A stretch of DNA of 64,000 nt from Methylobacter tundripaludum SV96 (GTDB lineage Bacteria > Pseudomonadota > Gammaproteobacteria > Methylococcales > Methylomonadaceae), in assembly GCF_000190755.2 (NCBI RefSeq), contig NZ_JH109152.1:310001-374000 (forward strand), read 5' to 3'. A model generated the notes under the pieces. The model worked only from the letters and a program-made list of their open reading frames with translations, was not told where the DNA came from and ran no database searches. This document shows positions 17,829 through 25,661 of the stretch, in pieces. The position numbers and the translations under genes were made by a program. The first letter of the stretch is position 1. Every line of letters begins with the position of its first letter.

Positions 17829-18854
17829 CTAGTTGCGCACGGCAATGGTTGCATTAAAAACCCGTCTGATTTTGTTATCCGTTGCTCTAGTTGTCGCGCC
17901 ATTGTAGGTATACGTTAGAGGCTCAGCGGCGAGGTTGTCGTCAAGGGTTGCTGCCAACAGGCTGATACGAATACTGACGACCTTGGTCATATCAACTATA
18001 TTATTTGCTGATACATAATAATTGGGTGCCCCATCTGGCGTTGGATCAGTATCCTCGCCGTATAAAATCTGCATCTGTTCTATGCCTTCCACAAATTCCT
18101 CTGCGGAATTTGAGCCAATGTGGCGATAAAGCGAAGGCTGCCCCCCGGTGCCCGTCCTTATGTAATAACTGACAGTATTGATCGGGTAGACTTGACCGCT
18201 CACATAAGTTCTACCCAAGTCGTTAGTCGAATTATCGGGTGTGCAACCACTGCCTGTGTTATGAGAAAGAACGCTTCCCGCTATCGCACTGACCTGAAAG
18301 ACTGCGTTAGCCGAGCAATCGGAAACCACAGCAGTCGCGCAATTGTTTGCTCCGGCGGAAGTTAAAAACCCTGCGGTTTTCAAATTTGCGGTAGTAGCGG
18401 TTGCGTCTAATGTAAGGCCGTCGGTATTTGTCGCGTGCGTGGTCACTGTGAAACTTTGATCATCTGCTCGGCGAATGGTGATGACATCGGAACCACCAAG
18501 AGGCGAAGTAATTGCGGCGTCTATGGTGGGTGCCCATACCGATGCGGAGGTTGATTCAAAGCCCTCAATAGCCTTACCGAAACTATATAAAAAACTCGTT
18601 GGCGTATTCAGTGTATTAGTAAGGGGCGCTTGACTGTTGCACCCTATGAATCCCGCCATGCGTATGTCCTTGGCTAAAAAATCCAGTGCAAACCGGCCGT
18701 TTTCCTGCAATCTGGATAAACCTTCCTGCATTCTGTAGGTCTGTTTACTGCCGATAAAAATCTGTAGCACCCCACCCACTAAAAATGCGCCAATCAATAA
18801 GGCAATCATGATTTCTATCAGGGTCATGCCGGTTTGATAGGGTTTGTTTTTCAT
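17829..18854 (-). CDS. pilW: Minor pilin PilW
   Basis: The 341-residue protein starts MKNKPYQTGMTLIEIMIALL; the leader is cleaved after Gly9, with Glu at mature position 5. The sequences FIGSKQTYRMQEGLSRLQENGRFALDFL and KDIRMAGFIGC are diagnostic of PilW. It takes part in initiating the type IV pilus as a tip-associated minor pilin. Its ATG overlaps the pilV stop by 4 bp, indicating translational coupling. Length and order match Pseudomonas-type fimU-pilVWXY1E operons. Confidence 0.92.
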   Translation of the reverse strand: MKNKPYQTGMTLIEIMIALLIGAFLVGGVLQIFIGSKQTYRMQEGLSRLQENGRFALDFLAKDIRMAGFIGCNSQAPLTNTLNTPTSFLYSFGKAIEGFESTSASVWAPTIDAAITSPLGGSDVITIRRADDQSFTVTTHATNTDGLTLDATATTANLKTAGFLTSAGANNCATAVVSDCSANAVFQVSAIAGSVLSHNTGSGCTPDNSTNDLGRTYVSGQVYPINTVSYYIRTGTGGQPSLYRHIGSNSAEEFVEGIEQMQILYGEDTDPTPDGAPNYYVSANNIVDMTKVVSIRISLLAATLDDNLAAEPLTYTYNGATTRATDNKIRRVFNATIAVRN

Positions 18855-19309
18855 AATTGAAAGCGAGTTTGAAAGTTGTGATTATTGCTGTCATCGCCAT
18901 CCCGATCCTCATCCCAAGTGATCGTAATGGTAAACATATTGCCTGCAGTGGCTATGGTGCCGATGCCGCTGGGTAAGTTGTTGCTGACAGCGCTGTTCCA
19001 TTCAAAGAGATCGTTTTCTGCCAGGTCAGCCGGGCTGCACCCGGTTGTAGTCAGGCAATTTTCTTTTGCTGTGGCTGAGCTCGGAAGAACGGCGGTATAG
19101 TTAGCTTTTCCAGCAATATTGGCGCGCATTCTATCCGCCAAGTCATAGGCCAATTGCGTGGCTTGGCTGCGATTGTAGGCGCTCTGGTTGTTTTTAAGGC
19201 TGGTCGCTTGCAAGCCAGCCAAGCCGAGCAAGCCGACCGCCAGCACCAGCATGGCTATCAGGACTTCAATTAGGGTAAATCCGCCGTTTGTTTTCATGTT
19301 TTGGTACAT
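18851..19309 (-). CDS. pilV: Minor pilin PilV
   Basis: The 152-residue prepilin has the leader MKTNGGFTLIEVLIAMLVLA (second Met at residue 5 as the likelier start) and the PilV hallmark LLGLAGLQATSLKNNQSAYNRSQA, followed by LAYDLADRMRANI. It lies 9 bp after fimT and overlaps pilW by 4 bp. Role: minor pilin of the type IV pilus tip complex. Confidence 0.92.
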   Translation of the reverse strand: MYQNMKTNGGFTLIEVLIAMLVLAVGLLGLAGLQATSLKNNQSAYNRSQATQLAYDLADRMRANIAGKANYTAVLPSSATAKENCLTTTGCSPADLAENDLFEWNSAVSNNLPSGIGTIATAGNMFTITITWDEDRDGDDSNNHNFQTRFQL

Positions 19310-19318
19310 TTCAACACA

Positions 19319-19972
19319 TTATGGAGTGCAAGACGTAATATTGGATGCTGCAGTGGCCGTAGTATCAGTGTTGGGGATTCCGTCATTATTGCTATCTAAA
19401 CCCATACGTCCTCGTCCGACTGAATTAACAATGATAAGTTTGGATGTATTTGCTTCTGGAGCATCATTGCCGTCGCTGTTATCGCAAATGACAAAACTGC
19501 CGTTAGTATTACTTTGTCCGGATGATGTAAAGCGAATGAAATTTGAAAAATTATTACCCCGTAAAGTATAGGAGAACTTTAAAGGATCGTAGGTTCTGAT
19601 CAGAACATCTCCCGCTTCGAAATTGCCATCGCTGTCGGCATCTGTAAAGATGTCCCACCCGTCTTCCCAGTTTGCCCCAGCACCTTTGTTGGTAGACGAA
19701 TTGTTGTCAACTTTACGTACTGTTACCGACATGCCTCGTTTTACTGCCTCATTACGCGCTAAATTTAATGCAGTCACTAATTCATTGGCATAGGCCGTCA
19801 ATCGGTTGCTGGCGATAATGGAGGTAAAGCTGGGGATAGCAACTCCTACCAGTATCCCCGCGATGGCGATTGTGATCATCAGCTCAAGCAGGGTAAATCC
19901 TGAGTTGTATTCCGGCTGGTTGCGCATGATTTTGCGGTATCCCGTTGGCTGTTTGTTTCTGCTTAGGGCCAT
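19319..19972 (-). CDS. fimT: GspH/FimT-family minor pilin (FimU/FimT-like)
   Basis: The frame gives 217 residues from ATG 19972; ATG 19927 (MRNQPEYNSGFTLLELM) would give a more typical short leader. The prepilin helix GFTLLELMITIAIAGILVG is followed by the GspH/FimT motif IIASNRLTAYANELVTALNLARNEAVKRG. This is the first pilin gene of the operon. Its upstream ATG overlaps, as TAATG, the stop of a small 34-codon frame, which argues that initiation at 19972 is used. Confidence 0.88.
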   Translation of the reverse strand: MALSRNKQPTGYRKIMRNQPEYNSGFTLLELMITIAIAGILVGVAIPSFTSIIASNRLTAYANELVTALNLARNEAVKRGMSVTVRKVDNNSSTNKGAGANWEDGWDIFTDADSDGNFEAGDVLIRTYDPLKFSYTLRGNNFSNFIRFTSSGQSNTNGSFVICDNSDGNDAPEANTSKLIIVNSVGRGRMGLDSNNDGIPNTDTTATAASNITSCTP

Positions 19973-20076
19973 TAAGGTAATGGTCTGCCGTCAGAATTGA
20001 TTTGAATATTAGTATAGCTAGGCATCGGATAACTTACCACTCCGGCCGTCAGCAATGCGTTGATCGCCAGAGACAA
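19972..20076 (-). CDS. Possible 34-residue leader peptide ORF coupled to fimT
   Basis: A TTG-initiated frame preceded by AAAAGGAAAATA encodes a hydrophobic N-terminus (LSLAINALLTAGVVSY) and a polar tail ending SDGRPLP. Its stop overlaps the fimT start as TAATG. It is either a short secreted peptide or the broken remnant of a longer secreted protein: an in-frame ATG would fit a signal peptide only if one base were removed near 20086. The function is unknown. Confidence 0.35.
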   Translation of the reverse strand: MSLAINALLTAGVVSYPMPSYTNIQINSDGRPLP

Positions 20077-20359
20077 TATTTTCCTTTTGATTTCATCGTA
20101 TCCACCTGTTTGATTTAAATTGTAAGCAGTTTGATTGTACTATCCGTTTTTTACGGGTCTGTTAATTGCCTCACATAACTGTTAAATTGAATTTTTGTGT
20201 CCATTTTTCAGCGAAATTCCTTGTGAAGAAGCCAAATCTTAAACAGCTCATCGCCATAATCATGGAAATTTAACGGGATGTAGAGAACCAAATACAGGCG
20301 CTTTAGGCGAGGCAGGAACATCGAAGAGGTGGTGCCTAGATCGCCCCGGTTTAAGCGGC
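20077..20359. other. Intergenic region upstream of the pilin operon
   Basis: Together with the small ORF this 387-bp gap between fimT and mutM should contain the pilin operon promoter. I see no unambiguous -35/-10 or -24/-12 pair. At 20298-20318 the sequence CAGGCGCTTTAGGCGAGGC resembles a motif within the repeats at 49283-49303. Confidence 0.35.
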
Positions 20360-21175
20360 TTATCGCTGACAATTAGGACAGAATACCGTTGAGCGATTGG
20401 CTATCCTGATTTCTGTTAATGGCTGATTACAGCCGACACACGGCAATCCCGCACGACCATAAACCTTAAGTTGCTGCTGAAAATAACCGGGTTTTCCGAC
20501 TTCATTGACAAAATCCCTCAGTGTTGTACCGCCTTGCTGAATGGCTTGCTGCAAAACCACACGAATACATTCAGCCAGTTTTTGATAACGGGCTAAAGAA
20601 ACTTTGCCCGCTTGTCGCGTAGGTTGTATGCCGGCCATAAACAAGGCTTCATTGGCATAAATGTTTCCAACTCCTACAACGATATGACTGTCCATAATGA
20701 ACGACTTTACCGCTATTGTGCGGTTTCTGGACAATGAGTAAAGCAGCTCGCCGTTGAAATCGGGTAGCAGTGGTTCAGGGCCTAAATTTTTGAGCAATTG
20801 ATGTTCAGCCGCGGGTTCCGTGGTCCATAATACCGCGCCAAACCGTCGGGGATCATTAAAACGCAGTATCGTCCCATCATTAAAAATAAAATCAATATGG
20901 TCGTGTTTACCGACTGTCTGGTCTGTAGACATAATCCGTAAACTGCCGGACATGCCTAGATGTAAAAGCACCGTGCCGGAAGTGGTGGAAAAAAGCAGAT
21001 ATTTTGCTCTTCTGGACACTGATTGAATGCTGAGCCCTGTTAAAGTTTGACTGAGTGTTTCAGGCACAGGCCAGCGCAGTTTGGGCTGGCGGATGATTAC
21101 CTGTTTAATGATTTGCCCTTCAATATGAGGCGCGATGCCTCGGCAGGTGGTTTCAACTTCGGGTAATTCAGGCAT
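20360..21175 (-). CDS. mutM: Formamidopyrimidine-DNA glycosylase (Fpg)
   Basis: The 271-residue protein starts MPELPEVETTCRGI, giving the catalytic N-terminal Pro and Glu of Fpg. It excises 8-oxoguanine and ring-opened purines with AP-lyase activity in base-excision repair. The H2TH region is present around GVGNIYANEALFMAGI. The C-terminal zinc finger is complete (CVGC, 16 residues, CPNCQR). The length is normal for the family. It stands alone between the pilin operon and a divergent small ORF. Confidence 0.96.
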   Translation of the reverse strand: MPELPEVETTCRGIAPHIEGQIIKQVIIRQPKLRWPVPETLSQTLTGLSIQSVSRRAKYLLFSTTSGTVLLHLGMSGSLRIMSTDQTVGKHDHIDFIFNDGTILRFNDPRRFGAVLWTTEPAAEHQLLKNLGPEPLLPDFNGELLYSLSRNRTIAVKSFIMDSHIVVGVGNIYANEALFMAGIQPTRQAGKVSLARYQKLAECIRVVLQQAIQQGGTTLRDFVNEVGKPGYFQQQLKVYGRAGLPCVGCNQPLTEIRIANRSTVFCPNCQR

Positions 21176-21570
21176 GGGGTAGGTTTTTAATCAGGGCTGC
21201 GTTTTGGTTTATGTTACAGAGTTTAGCATGGATATGATTGTAAGTTTCAGGGCGTTCCGTCCCATGTTGAGGGCTAACATAAGTGTAGTTTGTCATTAAA
21301 CCGCACTCACTATCAATGATGCATCGGTTGATATTCTGTTTTTCATAAAATGGGTTAAGTAAGTTGTGTAACTAATTAGTTTTAAAGTAAGAGTGTCTTG
21401 CAACTTAGCCTTTTCAGTCGTTAAAAATAGATTATAATCAGTCTGCACTTAGTTGATAGTTTTACTATAAAAATATTTCGTTCTTTATTTTTGAAGAATC
21501 GCCATTTGGATCGTTGTTAATTTAGGGTGGCGCTAAGTTTATTATTCATTTACTAAAAGAAGAAAACGGT
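21176..21570. other. Intergenic region upstream of mutM and the 74-codon ORF
   Basis: The region is AT-rich and must hold divergent promoters. A TATAAT-like box at about 21433-21438 has no clear -35 partner. No gene or structured element is evident. Confidence 0.35.
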
Positions 21571-21795
21571 ATGAGCAGTGTTTGGGTGATAGGCAATCAT
21601 GTGAAGGTTCAGGGTATGGCCAATGATTTTAAAATACTTTCTTATAACTTTATTTTTGGTGGCAGTGTTGAAATGATTTTGGAATCACCTGAAGGCAGTA
21701 GGATTTTCTTAAGGCGTAGAAAATCACAAGTCTCCGATATTGAGGATGAGTATAATTTTGACGCCGGTTCTAACGATGAGAATTACAGCTATTAG
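21571..21795 (+). CDS. Small protein of unknown function (74 aa)
   Basis: The start has a purine-rich AAAAGAAGAAAAC ribosome-binding region. The product has no signal peptide or membrane helix. It begins MSSVWVIGNHVKVQGMAND, has a central beta-like stretch (FIFGGSVEMILESPEG), a basic RIFLRRRK, and an acidic tail (DIEDEYNFDAGSNDENYSY). I do not recognise the family. It is a single-gene unit with its own intergenic regions on both sides. Confidence 0.6.
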   Translation: MSSVWVIGNHVKVQGMANDFKILSYNFIFGGSVEMILESPEGSRIFLRRRKSQVSDIEDEYNFDAGSNDENYSY

Positions 21796-21973
21796 TGTGG
21801 GTTGTGGCGGATTTTTAGTCAGTAAACAACGGGCAACAAGTAAGTTGGGATGACGAAGGAACCCTACAAAGCTGTCTCCGAAGGGATGGGGTTCGTATCC
21901 TACGGGTCAGGTCCTGATTCCTTTTTGAAGAAACGCAGCTATTTGACGATACGGTAGCGGACAAGTTTGTCGT

Positions 21974-21999
21974 GTAAGGCGCAAAAAAATGCGCCTTAC
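21974..21999 (-). terminator. Strong hairpin downstream of the alcohol dehydrogenase gene
   Basis: A perfect 10-bp stem (GTAAGGCGCA / TGCGCCTTAC) encloses a 6-nt homopolymer loop, 25 bp after the gene's stop. There is no long U tract, so it may be a terminator or an mRNA-stabilising structure. Confidence 0.6.
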
Positions 22000-22023
22000 T
22001 GAGGTTTAATGCGGCAGACGCCC

Positions 22024-23082
22024 TTAATCCACCGGCTGTTTTAGACTTGCCAAATCAATAACGAAGCGGTACTTCACATCACTTTTCAACATGCGCTCGT
22101 AGGCTTCGTTAATCTGTTGGATAGGGATGATTTCGATGTCTGAAGTGATGGCGTTTTCAGCGCAAAAATCGAGCATTTCCTGAGTTTCCTTCAAACCGCC
22201 AATCAAAGAACCGACAATACGGCGACGCTTGAAAATCAAGTTTCCGACAGCGGGTGACGGATGCGGGTGATCAGGCAAGCCCACCAGGCATAAAGTACCA
22301 TCATGCTTCAATAATGCCGTGTAAACATCCAGATTATGCGGCGCGGCCACGGTGTTAAGGATAAAGTCAAAACTGGCAAGATGCTTTTGCATTTCATCCT
22401 GATTTTTGGATGCCACCACTTCATCGGCTCCGAGCCGTTTGGCATCTTCTGCCTTGTCTGGCGAAGTGGTAAAAAGTACGACGTGTGCGCCAAACGCATG
22501 GGCGAATTTTATCCCCATATGGCCAAGTCCGCCTAAACCAACGATGCCGACTTTGTCTCCTTTGCCTACCTTCCAGTGCCTTAACGGGGAATAAGTGGTA
22601 ATGCCTGCACATAACAAGGGGGCTACGGCCGCCGGATCCAGTTTATCCGAAACATGTAGCACAAAATCCTGGTTGACGACAATCTGTCTGGAATAGCCAC
22701 CGTAGTTTGTACCGCCGGTATGCTTATCGGGACTGTTATAAGTAAACACTGCATTGTTACAAAATTGCTCCAGATTATCGCGGCAATCCGGGCATGTCCG
22801 GCAGGAATCGACCAGACAACCCACACCAACGGTATCTCCAAGTTTAAAACCGGTTACCTCATTACCCACTTTTGTCACTTTGCCGACAATTTCATGACCG
22901 GGCACCATGGGAAACACCGAGCTACCCCACTCGTTACGCACTTGATGAATGTCAGAGTGACATACCCCGCAGAAGAGAATCTCAATCTGGACATCGGTTG
23001 GCGTAAGATCACGTCGTTCAAAACTAAACGGTACCAGTGGAGAATTGTGATTATGGGCAGCATAACCAATAGTCTTTTGCAT
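22024..23082 (-). CDS. Zinc-dependent alcohol/aldehyde dehydrogenase (YahK/CAD-like MDR)
   Basis: The 352-residue medium-chain dehydrogenase has the catalytic zinc site (CGVCHSD, PGHEIVG), the structural zinc lobe (CRTCPDCRDNLEQFC), and the Rossmann motif VGLGGLGHMGIKFAHAFG for NAD(P)H. The CAD/YahK subfamily reduces a wide range of aldehydes to alcohols with NADPH. In a methylotroph it could help detoxify or recycle aldehydes, but no neighbour supports a specific pathway. AGGAGCC eight bases upstream fixes the ATG. A strong hairpin follows the gene. Confidence 0.93.
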   Translation of the reverse strand: MQKTIGYAAHNHNSPLVPFSFERRDLTPTDVQIEILFCGVCHSDIHQVRNEWGSSVFPMVPGHEIVGKVTKVGNEVTGFKLGDTVGVGCLVDSCRTCPDCRDNLEQFCNNAVFTYNSPDKHTGGTNYGGYSRQIVVNQDFVLHVSDKLDPAAVAPLLCAGITTYSPLRHWKVGKGDKVGIVGLGGLGHMGIKFAHAFGAHVVLFTTSPDKAEDAKRLGADEVVASKNQDEMQKHLASFDFILNTVAAPHNLDVYTALLKHDGTLCLVGLPDHPHPSPAVGNLIFKRRRIVGSLIGGLKETQEMLDFCAENAITSDIEIIPIQQINEAYERMLKSDVKYRFVIDLASLKQPVD

Positions 23083-23351
23083 AATAGGCTCCTGGAATGT
23101 GAAACAGCGACCAATAGTTACTATTCAGCAGCTATTAGCAGTTTAAATGTAATTGTCTTTTATGGAGTGTCCTGTTCCATGCCGGTGGGCAGCTAAAACA
23201 ATAGTTGATCTCTATATTTAGATACCTTTAAGAAACCATTAATGAAACGCTTTTAAGATGGAATCTGCTCGCTTGAAGCTGTCGAGAATAAACGGACTAA
23301 TAAAAGTTCAACTCGAAACAATTTAAGTCATCATATTACCGGATTAATATC

Positions 23352-24035
23352 ATGAAGCGTCACCACATTTTCAATCGGACTCATCAAGAAGTATATAGGA
23401 AAGTTGCTATTCATGAAGCTGGACATGCAGCGGCTATTTACCTAGGCAACAAACAAAAAAGACTGCCTCCGGTTTTTTTTCAGATTTTTATAACTCCGGT
23501 GAATGATGATATTCAATCATCCCGGTTTTTAAATAAGCCTAATACTAAATATATTGTAAACATAGACGGTGGCCGCTTAATTCATACGCTACCCTCCTCA
23601 ATTAAAGAAGCAACAGACGGGTTTTCTCCAGCCCAGGTAATTGCTTATCGATGCGCTTTTGAAGCTGATATGATTAACATACTGGTCGGATCTTTGGCTG
23701 AAGCGAAATATATTATGCACCGAGGCGTAGAGCTTATTAACCCTCGTCTGGTACATTTAAATACCGAATATTACTTTAATGGTACTTCCGAATTAGAGAG
23801 TATCAATGAGTATCTTGAATGCTTTCTTGAAAATTCAGCGCTTAGGAAACAAAAAATCACAGAGCTATTTTTTGCGGCACTCAGTTTCGTTAATGAAAGA
23901 TCAAATTGGCATGCAATTACTGCCTTGGCTGACTATATTGTAAGTGCCGACAAAAGTGTTATGGAATGTAATGAGATTATCAGCGTTTTGGAGGCCGCTA
24001 ATATAAGCCCGGTTTTTTTACAAAACGATACATAG
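23352..24035 (+). CDS. Orphan HEAGH metallopeptidase-like protein
   Basis: The 227-residue protein has a conserved zinc motif HEAGHAAAIYLG at about residues 21-32 and a distal LVGSLAEAKYIMHRG that resembles the GG-AAE segment holding the third zinc ligand in FtsH-type (M41) peptidases. There is no AAA+ domain, signal peptide or membrane helix, so it looks like a free-standing M41-like domain in the cytoplasm. Substrate and partner are unknown. No ribosome-binding site is obvious. It precedes a convergent zinc-ribbon gene. Confidence 0.65.
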   Translation: MKRHHIFNRTHQEVYRKVAIHEAGHAAAIYLGNKQKRLPPVFFQIFITPVNDDIQSSRFLNKPNTKYIVNIDGGRLIHTLPSSIKEATDGFSPAQVIAYRCAFEADMINILVGSLAEAKYIMHRGVELINPRLVHLNTEYYFNGTSELESINEYLECFLENSALRKQKITELFFAALSFVNERSNWHAITALADYIVSADKSVMECNEIISVLEAANISPVFLQNDT

Positions 24036-24062
24036 ATGTTGTCATAATAAAGTCCATGTCAA

Positions 24063-24287
24063 TTATGAATCGTGTCTTATTCTACAGATAGGGCAGATAT
24101 GTTGACCATCCGGCGTGCAAAGCCAACCATTTTCAACGGCATCGGTAACATCACCCTCTATCCATGCGCGACTTTCAGTAATACGTCGGCCGGTAGATTC
24201 ATTTTCCCTGTAAGCACGGCGAAACTCTACCGTTTTTAGTCCTCGCTGGTTGCAGATGTCGCAAAAGATAATTTTTCGTATGCTCAT
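24063..24287 (-). CDS. Small zinc-ribbon protein (74 aa)
   Basis: Two Cys pairs, CDICNQRG near the N-terminus and CPICRIRH near the C-terminus, suggest one zinc-ribbon fold. A third Cys lies in GWLCTPDGQHIC. No family name is recognised. The protein is cytoplasmic by appearance and lies tail-to-tail with the HEAGH protein gene. Confidence 0.6.
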   Translation of the reverse strand: MSIRKIIFCDICNQRGLKTVEFRRAYRENESTGRRITESRAWIEGDVTDAVENGWLCTPDGQHICPICRIRHDS

Positions 24288-24727
24288 AGCGTTTTTAAAA
24301 TGAGTCAGGAATCGAATTAGCCACCACTAACGGACCGCCCATTTTGGTGAGTTGAGCGGCTCATTCTTTTGCGTCAAATAATGCTGGTTAGTGTGAGTAA
24401 TGATTAGAAGTGCTTTTAAAATATCAGTATTCGAACTAAGTATACAACCCGTATGAACACTTATGTGTAATAAGTCCTGTTGGTGTTCGTTAGTTAAATG
24501 TAATTAAATCGACAACTTAAAAATAAGCGGGCATTGGAATGCCATCAAAGGAAGCGGAAGCTGTCTCGCATCTGGTGATGCAGGAAGCCCGCGAATCGGT
24601 AACAGTGGGCTGAATATATCGCCGCACGAACGTCTCATTGGTCTGAGGGTAATTGCCACTGCAACAGCAAAAGAAACGGTCAGTGGGTCATTGGTTCGTG
24701 AGCGCTCCACAAATTGAGGAACGAGGG
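24288..24727. other. Gene-poor region before tRNA-Lys, possibly a decayed gene
   Basis: No intact gene is supported. Between about 24538 and 24718 short plus-strand frames (MPSKEAEAVSHLVMQEARES, then a stop, then ISPHERLIGLRVIATATAKE) are followed by a good terminator at 24728, which suggests a degraded plus-strand gene. I cannot name its origin. Confidence 0.35.
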
Positions 24728-24748
24728 TCGGTCAACACCGATTTTTTT
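24728..24748 (+). terminator. Rho-independent terminator without an intact gene upstream
   Basis: A short stem (TCGGT / ACCGA) is followed by seven T residues. It points rightward and would terminate whatever was once transcribed across 24538-24718. Confidence 0.6.
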
Positions 24749-24849
24749 ATGCCCAAAATTCAGCCAAGCATTGCGGTTATTTTGCACCAGCTAAATATTG
24801 ATGCTATTGAGTAAATGCGGTTACAAACGGATTACATTTCAGAGAAAAC

Positions 24850-24885
24850 AAAAAAGGCCTTACACATATAAATCTGTAAGGCCTT
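24850..24885 (-). terminator. Terminator of tRNA-Lys
   Basis: An 11-bp perfect stem (AAGGCCTTACA / TGTAAGGCCTT) followed on the minus strand by a run of T lies 9 bp after the tRNA CCA end. Confidence 0.85.
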
Positions 24886-24893
24886 GATATTAT

Positions 24894-24969
24894 TGGTGGG
24901 ACGTCAGGGATTCGAACCCTGGACCCATGGATTAAGAGTCCACTGCTCTACCAACTGAGCTAACATCCC
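24894..24969 (-). tRNA. tRNA-Lys (anticodon CTT)
   Basis: On the minus strand the cloverleaf is complete: acceptor stem GGGATGT / ACGTCCC, D-arm with TAGCTCAGTTGGTAGAGC, anticodon stem TGGA / TCCA with loop CTCTTAA (anticodon CTT), T-arm with GGTTCGAATCC, and an encoded CCA. A strong terminator follows. I see no duplicated tRNA 3' end nearby, so there is no evidence for an integrated element here. Confidence 0.95.
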
Positions 24970-25060
24970 AATATTTATTTGATAATTCTAAAGGATTTCT
25001 TGAGTAAATCCAAGAACAAAATGCCTCGACTTTACTCACAGAGCCTATTTTTCAAGGTTT

Positions 25061-25660
25061 TTACTTTATTTTACCCAGCGCTTGGGATAATTCCTGACTG
25101 AATTCGCTAAGTACTTTGTTCAGCGCTTTGACAGCAGCCGGGTAGGACGGGTCATTTAATGGATGCGCAATTTTGGAGCGACCATGGCTTAATAGGGTAT
25201 GGTTTTTTTCATTCATTATCGCCCAGTTGGCTTCAAAGTCTACGGTCTGTTCAGGGCGGGTATCGAACCTGATAATGTCTATTATGATGCGATAATCGAT
25301 CGTTCCGTATGCGCTCCAGGGATAGGCTCTAATCAGGTCGCCTGTTTGCAGTGTCGCCAGATTGTGGGTTAGCACTTGTGCGACGTTATCTTTTAAAGGC
25401 GATGCCCATTGATGAAATTCGGCGATTTTTACGCTGTTATCCGGTAACCGGGTGACAATTTGCTTGCGCTCAAGTAAGGTCGGTATGGAGACGGGGCCTA
25501 CGCCGATCTGGCGTTTTTTTTCCGCTGTCGTCGTTGATGATGGCGGCGGTTCGCTCAGCGGTTCCAATACATAAAATTGGGTGGGCGGAGTCGATATGCA
25601 TGCCGAGAGCAGGGTAACAGTCGATAGTGCCATTAACCATTTTGAGAGTTGATTTGCCAT
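25061..25660 (-). CDS. pqiC: PqiC-like outer-membrane lipoprotein (ABC-transport auxiliary, DUF330)
   Basis: The 199-residue protein has a lipoprotein signal with lipobox LLSAC (Cys21) and the family pattern TQFYVLEPL, then IGVGPVSIPTLLERKQIVTR. PqiC sits in the outer membrane and contacts the PqiB needle that spans the periplasm. It is the last gene of the four-gene pqi operon, 1 bp after pqiB, with a tRNA gene beyond. Confidence 0.88.
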   Translation of the reverse strand: MANQLSKWLMALSTVTLLSACISTPPTQFYVLEPLSEPPPSSTTTAEKKRQIGVGPVSIPTLLERKQIVTRLPDNSVKIAEFHQWASPLKDNVAQVLTHNLATLQTGDLIRAYPWSAYGTIDYRIIIDIIRFDTRPEQTVDFEANWAIMNEKNHTLLSHGRSKIAHPLNDPSYPAAVKALNKVLSEFSQELSQALGKIK

Positions 25661-25661
25661 T

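Noticed and set aside
21850-21935. tRNA-like segment with a GGTTCGTATCC T-loop-like string
   Set aside because: No acceptor, D or anticodon stem can be formed around it.
24504-24710. 68-codon minus-strand frame near tRNA-Lys
   Set aside because: Composition is atypical, and the good terminator at 24728 points the other way; better explained as the reverse of a decayed plus-strand gene.
24894-24969. tRNA-Lys as an attachment site for an integrated island
   Set aside because: No duplicated tRNA 3' end and no integrase nearby; the recombinase element at 59 kb is far away and of a type that does not use tRNA genes.
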